6,986 nt of DNA. Source: Balneolaceae bacterium. Lineage in GTDB: Bacteria; Bacteroidota; Rhodothermia; Balneolales; Balneolaceae. Below, piece after piece: positions 1-6,817 of the stretch. The translations under genes and the position numbers were made by a program. The notes beneath the pieces were generated by a model, which had not been told where the DNA came from, searched no databases, and saw nothing but the letters and a program-made list of their open reading frames with translations. The stretch's first letter is position 1. Each line of letters begins with the position of its first letter. Location of the stretch: assembly GCA_021767245.1 (NCBI GenBank), contig JAASTO010000143.1, positions 1-6,986 on the forward strand, read 5' to 3'.

Positions 1-354
1 CATTCCGGAATAGATCAGCGGAAGTTCAGCATTGGCCAGACAGGACGTTCTCGGCAACAAGTTAAATGTCTGAAACACGAAGCCGATCTCACGATTTCTG
101 ACCTCAGCCAGCTCGGCATCATCCATCTTACTTACATTACTTCCATTCAATATGTAATCACCGGATGTTGGGGTATCCAGGCAACCTATCATATTCATCA
201 GGGTCGATTTACCTGAACCGGATGGCCCCATGATAGCTATATACTCGTTTTCAAGAATATCAAAGGTTACACCTGCAAGGGCATGTACTTCAGTCTGCCC
301 CATTTGATAGACTTTTCTTAGATCTGAAATTTGTATGACAGGCTTTTTGGACAT
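1..354 (-). CDS. ABC transporter ATP-binding protein, MacB/LolD type (partial, N-terminal 118 residues)
   Basis: This is the N-terminal part of a cytoplasmic ATPase that would power an FtsX/MacB-type permease; the rest lies beyond the left edge. Reading from ATG at 354, the frame is open to base 1. Visible motifs are an aromatic A-loop residue in KVYQMG (about residues 14-19), a perfect Walker A GPSGSGKST (43-51), the family-typical LMNMIGCLD after it, and the Q-loop in GFVFQTFNLLPR (Q95). The stretch ELPLIYSGM (110-118) is also typical of the MacB/LolD/FtsE group. The ABC signature, Walker B and H-loop would be off the window, so activity cannot be judged. The start is supported by AGGA about 8 bases upstream. 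It begins 12 bases after the adaptor stop, so the two are almost certainly co-transcribed. No permease domain can be seen, so a later fusion to one cannot be excluded. Confidence 0.95.
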   Translation of the reverse strand, partial: MSKKPVIQISDLRKVYQMGQTEVHALAGVTFDILENEYIAIMGPSGSGKSTLMNMIGCLDTPTSGDYILNGSNVSKMDDAELAEVRNREIGFVFQTFNLLPRTSCLANAELPLIYSGM

Positions 355-366
355 AATCTGATCCTG

Positions 367-1740
367 TTAATTATTTATCGTTTTTGAATTATTTACTGTA
401 ACCTTATCGCCGTTTTTCAGCTCATTAGATAACATACGGTAACTTCCGGTCACAACCTCTTCACCGGTATTCACTCCGGCCAGAATTTGTATGTGGGTAT
501 TATCACTGATACCGGTTTCAACTTCTTTACGCACCGCTTTTCCATCTTCAACCACAAATACGACCTTTCGAATATCTTCCTGTTCGATCATCATGTCATT
601 GTCCTGATCAGAAGCCATGATCATTTCGGCTTCATCACTGTTATGTTCAGTTGTGTCGGCGTCCAGTGCAAAATCTCTGACGGTCACCGATTGGATGGGT
701 ACAGAAACAACATTTACAGCGGTTTGTGTTTCAATATCAACGGTGGCCGACATACCGGGCCTGAAGTTTGGAACAAACATCTCTTCAGGATCTTCCGAAG
801 CTTCAGTTCTAACCATCTCTTCAGGACTGCTATCCAGATTGTGAGGGGTTGTAATTCGAACTTTAACCGAGTAGTTGGTCACCTGTTCGTTGGTTCCGCT
901 TCCCGTAATTCTCGCGGAGTTTGCTATCTCTGTGACCACACCTTTGAACATGCGTTCAGGATAAGCATCCACTTCAATACGGGCAGTATCAGCAAAATTC
1001 ACGTTAACGATATCATTTTCGTTGACTTCAACCAGTACTTCCATTCTATCCAGAAGAGAAACACGCATCATTTCGGTACCTGCCATCTGGGAGTTTCCTA
1101 ACACTCGTTCTCCCTCTTCAACAGCAAGTCCGGTTATCGTCCCGTTCTGCGGTGCTCTAATCACCGTTTGTTCCAATTCTTCACGAGCCTGTCGAAGTTG
1201 TGCCTCTGCACTTTCGATCTGATATTCAGCCGCTTTCAGGCTGGCTTGTTGAGAATCATACTCTGATTTGGTTTGAATATATTCCATCTCAGAGATGAGC
1301 TCTTTCTCATATAATTGCCTATCTCTTTCGTAGGCCGCCTCAGCTCTGATTAGAGCAGCACGGGTTTGCTCAAGGCGGGCTTGCTGAGTTAGCAGTGCTG
1401 CATTCAGGTTATCGATCTGGGCTTGATAAATATCAGGTTTGATACGTACGAGAAGATCTCCCTGTCGCACAAAGTCACCTTCCTTTACGGCCAGTTCTAT
1501 GATCTCACCCGAAACATCCGGTCTGATGATCACCTCAATTTCAGGTTGAACCTTACCGGAGGCTGAAACCAACTGAGTAATTGTTTTCAATTTTGCGGTA
1601 GCCGTTTCTACTTCTTTACCTTCATCAGTGTTTCCAATAACACCGGTGAATCGCAGGGTCAACCCTACCACAATTACAATACCTAAAACACCAAGTATCC
1701 AAAAAAGGGGTTTCTTTGCAGATGATCTTTTATTCGACAT
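367..1740 (-). CDS. Periplasmic adaptor subunit of a MacA-like efflux system (HlyD/RND-type membrane fusion protein)
   Basis: A 457-residue adaptor that would bridge the inner-membrane ABC permease and the TolC-type duct. It has a short basic cytoplasmic N-terminus, one membrane anchor (about 11-30), and a first half-lipoyl segment (about 62-100, with RPDVSGEIIELAVKEGDFV). A long Gln/Glu/Ala-rich coiled-coil hairpin follows (about 104-190), then the second half-lipoyl segment beginning VIRAPQNGTITGL (193-205). A beta-barrel domain (about 232-340) and a membrane-proximal domain (about 341-450) complete it. Two acidic insertions stand out, at about 301-322 and 356-390; the second contains methionines and one histidine. 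They make the protein longer than E. coli MacA (about 370 residues). The start ATG at 1740 has AGGGTAGG upstream and lies 34 bases after the TolC-like stop. The gene order TolC-adaptor-ATPase supports a MacA-type role; substrate unknown. Confidence 0.93.
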   Translation of the reverse strand: MSNKRSSAKKPLFWILGVLGIVIVVGLTLRFTGVIGNTDEGKEVETATAKLKTITQLVSASGKVQPEIEVIIRPDVSGEIIELAVKEGDFVRQGDLLVRIKPDIYQAQIDNLNAALLTQQARLEQTRAALIRAEAAYERDRQLYEKELISEMEYIQTKSEYDSQQASLKAAEYQIESAEAQLRQAREELEQTVIRAPQNGTITGLAVEEGERVLGNSQMAGTEMMRVSLLDRMEVLVEVNENDIVNVNFADTARIEVDAYPERMFKGVVTEIANSARITGSGTNEQVTNYSVKVRITTPHNLDSSPEEMVRTEASEDPEEMFVPNFRPGMSATVDIETQTAVNVVSVPIQSVTVRDFALDADTTEHNSDEAEMIMASDQDNDMMIEQEDIRKVVFVVEDGKAVRKEVETGISDNTHIQILAGVNTGEEVVTGSYRMLSNELKNGDKVTVNNSKTINN

Positions 1741-1774
1741 ATATGTACCTACCCTGTCAGTTCGTGTACGTTAA

Positions 1775-3154
1775 TTAAAATTCTACGGTCTCGCTGCTGA
1801 GTTTACCCAGATAATAATCCAGAAGTTTTTCCTGGAAGATGAGATTGTAAACAGCTTGTGTATAGTCAGACTGAGCACTTACATAGTTGGCCTGAGCCTG
1901 ACTTAATTCGATCAGCGTGCTCGATCCAACATTATAGCGTTCCTGTTGAGTTACGAAGGCGCGTTCGCTGGCTTTTAGTGATTTCTCGGATGCAGATAAC
2001 TGCTGAACGTATGAGCTGTAATCGTTATAGGCCTGTGTAACTTCCTGAATAACCTGTAATCTGGAGTTATCAAGATTCAACTCAGCATTCTTGAGCTGAA
2101 CTTTGGATGACTGAATGTTCGTCATTCGGTTCCAGTTTTGGAATAATGGAATACTTACGGAAAAGCCAAGTGAACGGTTAATACGCTGGTCAAAGAACTG
2201 ATCGCTGAATCCAACACTTTCACCCAGTACTGAATACTGATCACTATATGAACTTGAGAGTCCAAAGCTGGCGGAAACCGATGGATACAAACTACTTTTA
2301 GCTATACTAAGCTGATAATCTAATGTTCTGATATTAGCAATAGCACTTTTCAGGTCAGAACGATTCAGTAAAGCCTGATCGATCAGTTCACTTAAAGAGA
2401 AACTTTGCATATTGGCTGAGGATACCTCTGCTTCAATTTCCGGCACTTCAAATTCATAATCACCAAGGGGATCTATCTGAAGCTGACGTATCAGCAGCAA
2501 CTTGCTGAATTTCAGGCTGTTCTCTTGTTGGGTAAGTAATAATTCATCATTGGCTACCTGAGCTTCCTGATTATATAGGTCTACCGTTGGACGTGAACCC
2601 ACTTCTACCTGAGCCTGAACCTGCTCTAATTGTTTGCGGGAATTTTCAAGATTCTCTTTTCTGATCTCCAGTAATTCCATGTCTAACAGAACCTGCAGGT
2701 AATTAGATGCGGTGTTAAATATCACCTGCTCTTTTGCCCTTTGAAAACTTTCTTCTTCAGATATCTTAGACTGCTGACTCGCTCTTAAAGAATTGATATT
2801 CTCAAATCCACGAAAAACTGGAATGTTTGCACTTATATTACCTGAAATAGATTGAGAGGTAATATCAACAAACGGATCAAGACCTTCACTAAAACGATCT
2901 GAAATAAACTGCTGACCGGTTCTTCTTGAACCGTTGATACTGCTGTTCACTGACGGAAGAAAATCAGCATATTCACTTTTTACCCTGTATTCAGCCAGGT
3001 CCAGATTATTTTTAGCCTGCTTAAGCTGATAATTATTTTCAAGAGCTATATCTATGGCTTCCTGAAGTGTGATGGTGCGCGATTCTTGCGCAACGGCGCT
3101 GTGGGTAACAAACAGCAGAGCAAATAACAGTAATGATGGTAAAAATCTTTTCAT
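1775..3154 (-). CDS. TolC-family outer membrane efflux protein
   Basis: A 459-residue outer-membrane factor that would form the trimeric exit duct for the adaptor and ABC transporter encoded next to it. I chose ATG at 3154 because it gives a clean signal peptide: MKR, a hydrophobic core (about 4-17), and a likely cleavage after SAVA (residue 22). The longer frame starts with GTG at 3190 and adds 12 polar residues ahead of the signal peptide, which is unlikely. Two related outer-membrane-efflux repeats follow. The first begins ITLQEAIDIALENN (about 28-41) and the second around LSELIDQALLNRSDLKSA (about 254-271). Both are rich in Gln/Ala/Ser helices with beta segments such as ANIPVFRGF (109-117) and SVSIPLFQNW (332-341). 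Length fits the family. There is no clear Shine-Dalgarno site before the start. The 123-base region upstream holds an inverted repeat and a weak promoter-like sequence, so the gene may start its own transcript. Confidence 0.94.
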   Translation of the reverse strand: MKRFLPSLLLFALLFVTHSAVAQESRTITLQEAIDIALENNYQLKQAKNNLDLAEYRVKSEYADFLPSVNSSINGSRRTGQQFISDRFSEGLDPFVDITSQSISGNISANIPVFRGFENINSLRASQQSKISEEESFQRAKEQVIFNTASNYLQVLLDMELLEIRKENLENSRKQLEQVQAQVEVGSRPTVDLYNQEAQVANDELLLTQQENSLKFSKLLLIRQLQIDPLGDYEFEVPEIEAEVSSANMQSFSLSELIDQALLNRSDLKSAIANIRTLDYQLSIAKSSLYPSVSASFGLSSSYSDQYSVLGESVGFSDQFFDQRINRSLGFSVSIPLFQNWNRMTNIQSSKVQLKNAELNLDNSRLQVIQEVTQAYNDYSSYVQQLSASEKSLKASERAFVTQQERYNVGSSTLIELSQAQANYVSAQSDYTQAVYNLIFQEKLLDYYLGKLSSETVEF

Positions 3155-3199
3155 GATTAATATTCGATTTGTGTTGACAGGTTGGTACACGATAATGGA

Positions 3200-3233
3200 C
3201 GAAAATAGTTACACTTTAGTTGCCCTATTTTCG
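3200..3233. repeat. Perfect 9-bp inverted repeat upstream of the tolC-like gene
   Basis: The arms are CGAAAATAG at 3200-3208 and CTATTTTCG at 3225-3233, exact reverse complements separated by 16 bases (25 bases centre to centre). It sits 46-79 bases upstream of the chosen tolC-like ATG, in the only sizeable non-coding gap of the left half. It is AT-rich and no T-run follows it on either strand, so it is a poor intrinsic terminator. It could be an operator for a dimeric regulator or a 5'-leader hairpin; which one is inference. Confidence 0.6.
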
Positions 3234-3264
3234 AAATTTATATCCTTTTACAGGTGAGAACAGA
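3233..3264 (-). promoter_or_regulatory. Weak candidate Bacteroidota-type promoter for the tolC-adaptor-ATPase genes
   Basis: On the minus strand TCTG (3264-3261) is followed after 20 bases by TAAATTTC (3240-3233). The Bacteroidota primary sigma consensus is TTTG, about 19 bases, then TAnnTTTG, so this matches 3 of 4 and 5 of 6 defined positions. Transcription would begin about 3228, inside the right arm of the inverted repeat, leaving a leader of roughly 75 bases. AT-rich DNA gives such matches by chance, so this is only a candidate. Confidence 0.25.
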
Positions 3265-3277
3265 TTTTAACCCCGGA

Positions 3278-3661
3278 TCAATTTCGGTCAGATGTGTCTT
3301 TATGCTTTAATTCAGCAATTTTTTCATCCAGGTAGTCTAAGAGTAAGCTTAGTCCTTTTTTGGCAAGCACCTTTTTGATCTCACGCGAAATGCCGGAATT
3401 AGTTACACTGCTCCCGCTTTGTGTGTTTGATGATAAACCCGAAGAATTCTTTCGGTCTCTACCCAGGAAAAATCCCAGAAGAACAGAAGCGCCGACAATT
3501 GGAAGCGGATATCTTCGAATAATATTCTTTGGATCCATATTGGAAGAAACCCCCTCCCTCACATCGTCGAAAGATCTATCCAGATCGGACTGAATGTTGG
3601 CCAGTTCGGTTTCCAGTTCTTTTTTCTTCTTTTCCAGATTTGACAATTTTGCGTCAGACAT
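3278..3661 (-). CDS. Small membrane-associated protein with coiled coil, DUF883-like anchor segment and C-terminal helix
   Basis: A 127-residue protein of unknown function. An ATG further upstream at 3730 would add 23 very basic residues and overlap the upstream gene by 77 bases. The ATG at 3661 is preferred: its overlap with the upstream stop (ATGTCTGA) is typical of translational coupling. Residues 6-35 are a charged Lys/Glu/Leu helix likely to form a coiled coil. Residues 45-68 (IIRRYPLPIVGASVLLGFFLG) contain a short membrane segment. A Ser/Asn/Gly-rich linker (72-91) leads to an amphipathic helix (92-120, SREIKKVLAKKGLSLLLDYL). The pattern of basic residues, Pro, then a short Gly/Val/Leu helix resembles the end of the 70-residue protein two genes upstream and of YqjD/ElaB proteins, but this one carries an extra C-terminal domain. 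It is last of three small genes and may be a scaffold or partner of the Holin-X-like protein. That is inference. Confidence 0.85.
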   Translation of the reverse strand: MSDAKLSNLEKKKKELETELANIQSDLDRSFDDVREGVSSNMDPKNIIRRYPLPIVGASVLLGFFLGRDRKNSSGLSSNTQSGSSVTNSGISREIKKVLAKKGLSLLLDYLDEKIAELKHKDTSDRN

Positions 3662-4073
3662 TATTCTCAGATTCTTTGTTAGAAGTTTTTTCGGTAAGCA
3701 TTGCTTTTTCTTCCATTTCCTTTTTCTCAAGGGAGGTCAGAAGTTCATCAAGCATCTGATCCTGAATTTTTTTGACGATCGTTTTAGGCTTGGCGATAAC
3801 CAATACCAATCCGGCAAGTATGACAGGTGCAGAAACAATGGCAAATCCGGCCCATTCCTCCCCAACCAGATCCCCAATGAAAATCGACATAGCGATCAAT
3901 GCAAATACCAATCCGAGGGCAAGGATCGTATATCCGACCAGACTTTGAACCGACCGACCTACCCAATAAGTGATCTCACCACTGATATTCAGAATGGTAA
4001 GCTCCATCCGCTTTTCTACATATTCCTTAAGCTCGTGAGTCACGTGCTTGATGCGTTTTCCCAGGTCATCCAT
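3654..4073 (-). CDS. YqjE / Holin-X (holin superfamily III)-like inner membrane protein
   Basis: A 139-residue protein with two predicted membrane helices (about 46-67 and 73-94) joined by a short loop (GDLVGEEW). An N-terminal amphipathic helix (about 5-35, including LKEYVEKRMELTILNI) and a highly charged Glu/Lys cytoplasmic tail (about 96-139) flank them. This layout matches the Phage_holin_3_6/YqjE family: a charged N-terminal helix, a helical hairpin, and a charged tail. Despite the name, bacterial members are not known to be lytic holins. The start ATG at 4073 has AAGG (4081-4078) seven bases before it, overlapping the stop of the upstream gene (6-base gap). Its own stop overlaps the next start by 8 bases. 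In E. coli, yqjE lies next to the DUF883 gene yqjD, and the same pairing is seen here. The family call rests on topology and context, not a search. Confidence 0.8.
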   Translation of the reverse strand: MDDLGKRIKHVTHELKEYVEKRMELTILNISGEITYWVGRSVQSLVGYTILALGLVFALIAMSIFIGDLVGEEWAGFAIVSAPVILAGLVLVIAKPKTIVKKIQDQMLDELLTSLEKKEMEEKAMLTEKTSNKESENNV

Positions 4074-4079
4074 GATACC

Positions 4080-4292
4080 TTAATCTTCAGAAGTGAAAAT
4101 TTTTGAAACCACAAATCCAACAGCTAACCCTAATACCACAGATTTAATTGGATTACGACGGATCGTATCTTCCGTCCTGTTTTTGATCTCATCGAGTCTC
4201 CTCTGAAGTTCTTCATCTTCCAGAATGACCCGTCCCCGTTCAATTGCACTATCTAAGCGTTCATTTAAATTTTGCAGGATCTCTTCGTTCAT
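4080..4292 (-). CDS. DUF883/YqjD-like small membrane-anchored protein
   Basis: A 70-residue protein. Residues 1-45 form a long charged amphipathic helix (for example ERLDSAIERGRVILEDEELQ), and residues 47-65 are a C-terminal membrane helix preceded by DTIRRNPIKS. A charged helix ending in an Arg-Asn-Pro motif before a C-terminal Gly/Val-rich membrane helix is the hallmark of the YqjD/ElaB/YgaM (DUF883) group. E. coli members are inner-membrane proteins that bind ribosomes in stationary phase. At 70 residues it is shorter than the roughly 100 residues of YqjD. The start ATG at 4292 has AGGG about 8 bases upstream. It is first of three tightly spaced small genes, 70 bases after the second permease. 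Ribosome binding is not shown by the sequence. Confidence 0.85.
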   Translation of the reverse strand: MNEEILQNLNERLDSAIERGRVILEDEELQRRLDEIKNRTEDTIRRNPIKSVVLGLAVGFVVSKIFTSED

Positions 4293-4362
4293 AACATTGC
4301 CCTATTTTTTCTTTTAATATAACAAATTGAAACGGATGCTTAAATCGATCATTTGCAAAAAG
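4293..4362 (-). other. 70-base intergenic gap between permease genes and small membrane-protein genes
   Basis: AT-rich spacer with no convincing hairpin terminator on the minus strand, so the permease transcript may read through into the small genes. On the minus strand it holds TTTTTG, a T/A-rich tract and AGGG just before the ATG at 4292. TCAATTTG matches 5 of 6 positions of the Bacteroidota -7 box but lies 25 bases from TTTTTG, too far for a good promoter. The end nearest the gene carries TTGCCCTATTTT (plus strand 4297-4308), which is also found at 3220-3231. Confidence 0.4.
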
Positions 4363-5586
4363 TTATTCATACCGTAAACTTTCTATCGGATCCAGCTTGG
4401 CCGCTTTAAAAGCCGGATAAACCCCAAACAGAAGTCCGATGATCAGCATCCCTACAAAACCTCCGACAACCGACCAGATCGGTACTACCACTTCGGTCTC
4501 GATCCAAACTGCCATCAGGTTCCCGACCCCGATCCCAAATATCATTCCGATAATACCTCCAAGCTGACAAATGAATACGGCTTCCATTAAAAATTGATTG
4601 GTTATGGCCCTGCGCGTGGCTCCAACAGCTTTCCTGATCCCGATCTCCCGGGTTCTTTCAGAAACAGATACCAGCATGATATTCATGACCCCGATACCGG
4701 CTCCCAGTAAGGTTATAAAACCTATTGCAAATCCCCCAACATAGAGCGCATAGGTAAACGTATCAAAAGTACCGGCCAGACTTTCATTGGTTGAGACCTC
4801 AAAATCATTATTCTCTCCTGGATTCACTTTTCTGATCACTCGCAAAATACCGGTGATCTCATCCACCGTGCGTTCGATCAAGTCGATCTCCGGTGCTTTT
4901 ACCTGAACTGAGATACTGCGATTTTTACCGTACATGTTCATCGCTGTGGTGTACGGGATCAACACAAAGTTGTCAAATGATTGCCCGAATATTTGGCCTT
5001 TGGCCTTTAAGGTTCCAATAACCTGAAATGGTTTTCCCTTGAACCGGATTTCTTTACCGATCGGGTACTGGGTATCAAACAAAACATTGGATACATCTTT
5101 ACCGACAATGACCACATTCCTGCCATACTGAATATCATCGCTGTTAAAGTTTCTACCCTCTTCTATTTCATATGAATTATTATCAAGGTAATTCTCATTA
5201 CTTCCTCTTACACCTACATTTGGCTCTGTTTCATTATCCATAAATGAGATCTCAGCCGTGTCAAAATACTCATCTGGACTCATGCCCCGTCCAAGCTGCA
5301 TCTGATCTTCAAGTCGCTCTGCGGTTTCGAAAGTAATATCTTTACGATTACGCACATCTTCATCCAGAGACCCCATTTGAACAGCCGGTGTTTTTGTCAC
5401 AACAATCACGTTACTCCCCATGATACTCATTGTGTTCTTGAAATAATTATCGAGCACAGCCACCGCTGTTGTAGAGACGATCACTGAAAATACACCAATG
5501 ACCAAAGCCAGTAATGTAAGCCCTGATCGGAGTTTATTGGCTTTGATTGAATCATAAGCCTGACTAATGGTTTCTTTGATCTGCAT
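4363..5586 (-). CDS. ABC transporter permease, MacB/FtsX family (no ATPase domain)
   Basis: A 407-residue inner-membrane permease. It has an N-terminal cytoplasmic helix ending KANKLRSGLT, a first membrane helix (about 22-45), and a large periplasmic MacB core domain (about 46-255). Three closely spaced C-terminal membrane helices follow (about 279-305, 333-358, 370-393). The family hallmark GAGIGVMNIMLVSVSERTRE (295-314) and then IGIRKAVGA (315-323) cover the coupling segment that contacts the ATPase. The C-terminus AAKLDPIESLRYE is also typical. It lacks the roughly 220-residue ATPase domain fused to E. coli MacB, so a separate ATPase is needed. The start ATG at 5586 follows the upstream permease stop by one base (TAATATG), with AAGG about 10 bases upstream, so the two permeases are surely co-expressed. 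They are paralogues and may form a heterodimer. Confidence 0.94.
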   Translation of the reverse strand: MQIKETISQAYDSIKANKLRSGLTLLALVIGVFSVIVSTTAVAVLDNYFKNTMSIMGSNVIVVTKTPAVQMGSLDEDVRNRKDITFETAERLEDQMQLGRGMSPDEYFDTAEISFMDNETEPNVGVRGSNENYLDNNSYEIEEGRNFNSDDIQYGRNVVIVGKDVSNVLFDTQYPIGKEIRFKGKPFQVIGTLKAKGQIFGQSFDNFVLIPYTTAMNMYGKNRSISVQVKAPEIDLIERTVDEITGILRVIRKVNPGENNDFEVSTNESLAGTFDTFTYALYVGGFAIGFITLLGAGIGVMNIMLVSVSERTREIGIRKAVGATRRAITNQFLMEAVFICQLGGIIGMIFGIGVGNLMAVWIETEVVVPIWSVVGGFVGMLIIGLLFGVYPAFKAAKLDPIESLRYE

Positions 5587-5587
5587 A

Positions 5588-6817
5588 TTATTCGAACCTT
5601 AAGGATTCAATGGGGTCTGATTTAGCTGCACGATAAGCCGGGATAAATCCAAATAACACTCCAACAGCCGTACAGATGCTGAATCCGAGAATTACTACGC
5701 CAACATTCATGACTGCAACAAAAGCCTGATTGATCAAAATAGTTAACCCACCTGCTAACGCCACACCGATCACACCACCAAGCAAACAGATGGCTATGGC
5801 TTCCATTAGGAACTGAAGCAGAATCTCCCATGATTTAGCCCCCACAGCTTTCCTGATTCCGATCTCTTTGGTTCTTTCCCTGACCGATACGAACATAATA
5901 TTCATAACCCCGATGCCTCCGATCAAAAGAGATAAACCACTTAGAATAAAGCCCACCGCATAGATCCCGGCTTTCATTCCGGCCAGTTGTTCCTTAAAGG
6001 CTTCCGGTTTATTAAGTGAAAAATCATTATCCTCTGCCGCATCAAGTTGCCGGATTCTTCTCATAATTCCCTCAAGCTCATATTCCCCCTCCAGCATAGC
6101 TTGTTGATCTTCAAATTTAACCCCGATCTGTAAACCGCTTCTTAATCCATATATATTTTGAAAGGCTGAGATCGGAATAATGATCCGGTTATCCGTATCC
6201 TCCAGTCCCATAAACTTACCCTGCTTTTCAAGTACACCAACCACGGTAAATCTTTTTCCTCCTAAGCGGATCTCTTTGCCTAATGGAGCCTCATGTTCAA
6301 ATAACGATTCTTTCAAAGTATTACCGATCACAGCTACATTAGACCCTATTCTGACCTCCTGATCCACAAACATCCGTCCGTCTTCAATATTCAAACCCTG
6401 AATTTCAAGGTAATTTGCAGTGGCCCCATTCAACCCTACAGATTCCGCACTTTTTTCTTTGTATCTGACACTTACCCCACGGCTTGCTGATGCCGCCACA
6501 TTAGTCGCATATTCACTGTACTCACGGATTTTTTCAATATAATCGAGATCCATTTCTTTCCGGTTTCTGTACTCCCACCACTTGTACTCACCTCCCATGC
6601 CCCAGGGCCATTTCTCTACATACACAACGTTCTGCCCTAACATAGACATGCTTTTCTCGAAAGTAATGTCCATACCTGTGGTTACGGAATCAACCACCGT
6701 TACCATGGTTATACCGATGATGATACACAAAGCAGTGAGTGTGGATCGTATTTTATTCGTTTTAAGGGCCGCATAAGCGATCTTGGCTCCCTCACTAAAA
6801 CTATTTAGAAATCTCAT
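5588..6817 (-). CDS. ABC transporter permease, MacB/FtsX family (no ATPase domain)
   Basis: A 409-residue permease paralogous to the one immediately downstream, sharing the same layout. It has a cytoplasmic N-terminal helix with KTNKIRSTLTAL (19-30), a first membrane helix (about 25-47), a periplasmic core domain (about 48-260), and three C-terminal membrane helices (about 285-308, 333-358, 368-395). The hallmark segment is GGIGVMNIMFVSVRERTKE (300-318) followed by IGIRKAVGA, and the C-terminus is AAKSDPIESLRFE. A tryptophan-rich stretch early in the periplasmic domain (KWPWGMGGEYKWWEY, 69-83) is absent from its partner, which has TPAVQMGSLDEDVRN there. It is the first gene of the minus-strand series; no Shine-Dalgarno site is visible before ATG 6817. 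Upstream lies the 137-base divergent intergenic region. Confidence 0.94.
   Translation of the reverse strand: MRFLNSFSEGAKIAYAALKTNKIRSTLTALCIIIGITMVTVVDSVTTGMDITFEKSMSMLGQNVVYVEKWPWGMGGEYKWWEYRNRKEMDLDYIEKIREYSEYATNVAASASRGVSVRYKEKSAESVGLNGATANYLEIQGLNIEDGRMFVDQEVRIGSNVAVIGNTLKESLFEHEAPLGKEIRLGGKRFTVVGVLEKQGKFMGLEDTDNRIIIPISAFQNIYGLRSGLQIGVKFEDQQAMLEGEYELEGIMRRIRQLDAAEDNDFSLNKPEAFKEQLAGMKAGIYAVGFILSGLSLLIGGIGVMNIMFVSVRERTKEIGIRKAVGAKSWEILLQFLMEAIAICLLGGVIGVALAGGLTILINQAFVAVMNVGVVILGFSICTAVGVLFGFIPAYRAAKSDPIESLRFE

Noticed and set aside
487..1101. Long plus-strand open frame (204 codons) opposite the adaptor gene
   Set aside because: It is fully antisense to a clearly recognisable adaptor, and its translation is rich in His, Phe and Asn with no domain pattern. 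It is a shadow of the real gene.
3155..3190. GTG start at 3190 for the tolC-like gene
   Set aside because: It would put 12 polar residues before a textbook signal peptide that begins at ATG 3154.
3174..3196. TTGACA followed by GATAAT on the plus strand
   Set aside because: The spacing is only 11 bases, far too short for a sigma70-type promoter, and no plus-strand gene follows.
3662..3730. Upstream ATG at 3730 extending the 127-residue protein by 23 residues
   Set aside because: The extension is a Lys/Arg-rich out-of-frame reading of the upstream gene's tail. The ATG at 3661, overlapping the upstream stop, is the natural coupled start.
3654..4073. Phage holin or prophage remnant suggested by the Holin-X-like protein
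   Set aside because: No endolysin, phage structural gene or attachment site is nearby, and the pairing with a DUF883-like gene fits the chromosomal yqjD-yqjE type.
3594..4106. Plus-strand open frame (170 codons) opposite the small membrane-protein genes
   Set aside because: Its Phe/Ser-rich start is the complement of Lys/Glu-rich coiled-coil codons. The opposite strand has tightly coupled genes with ribosome-binding sites and sensible topology.
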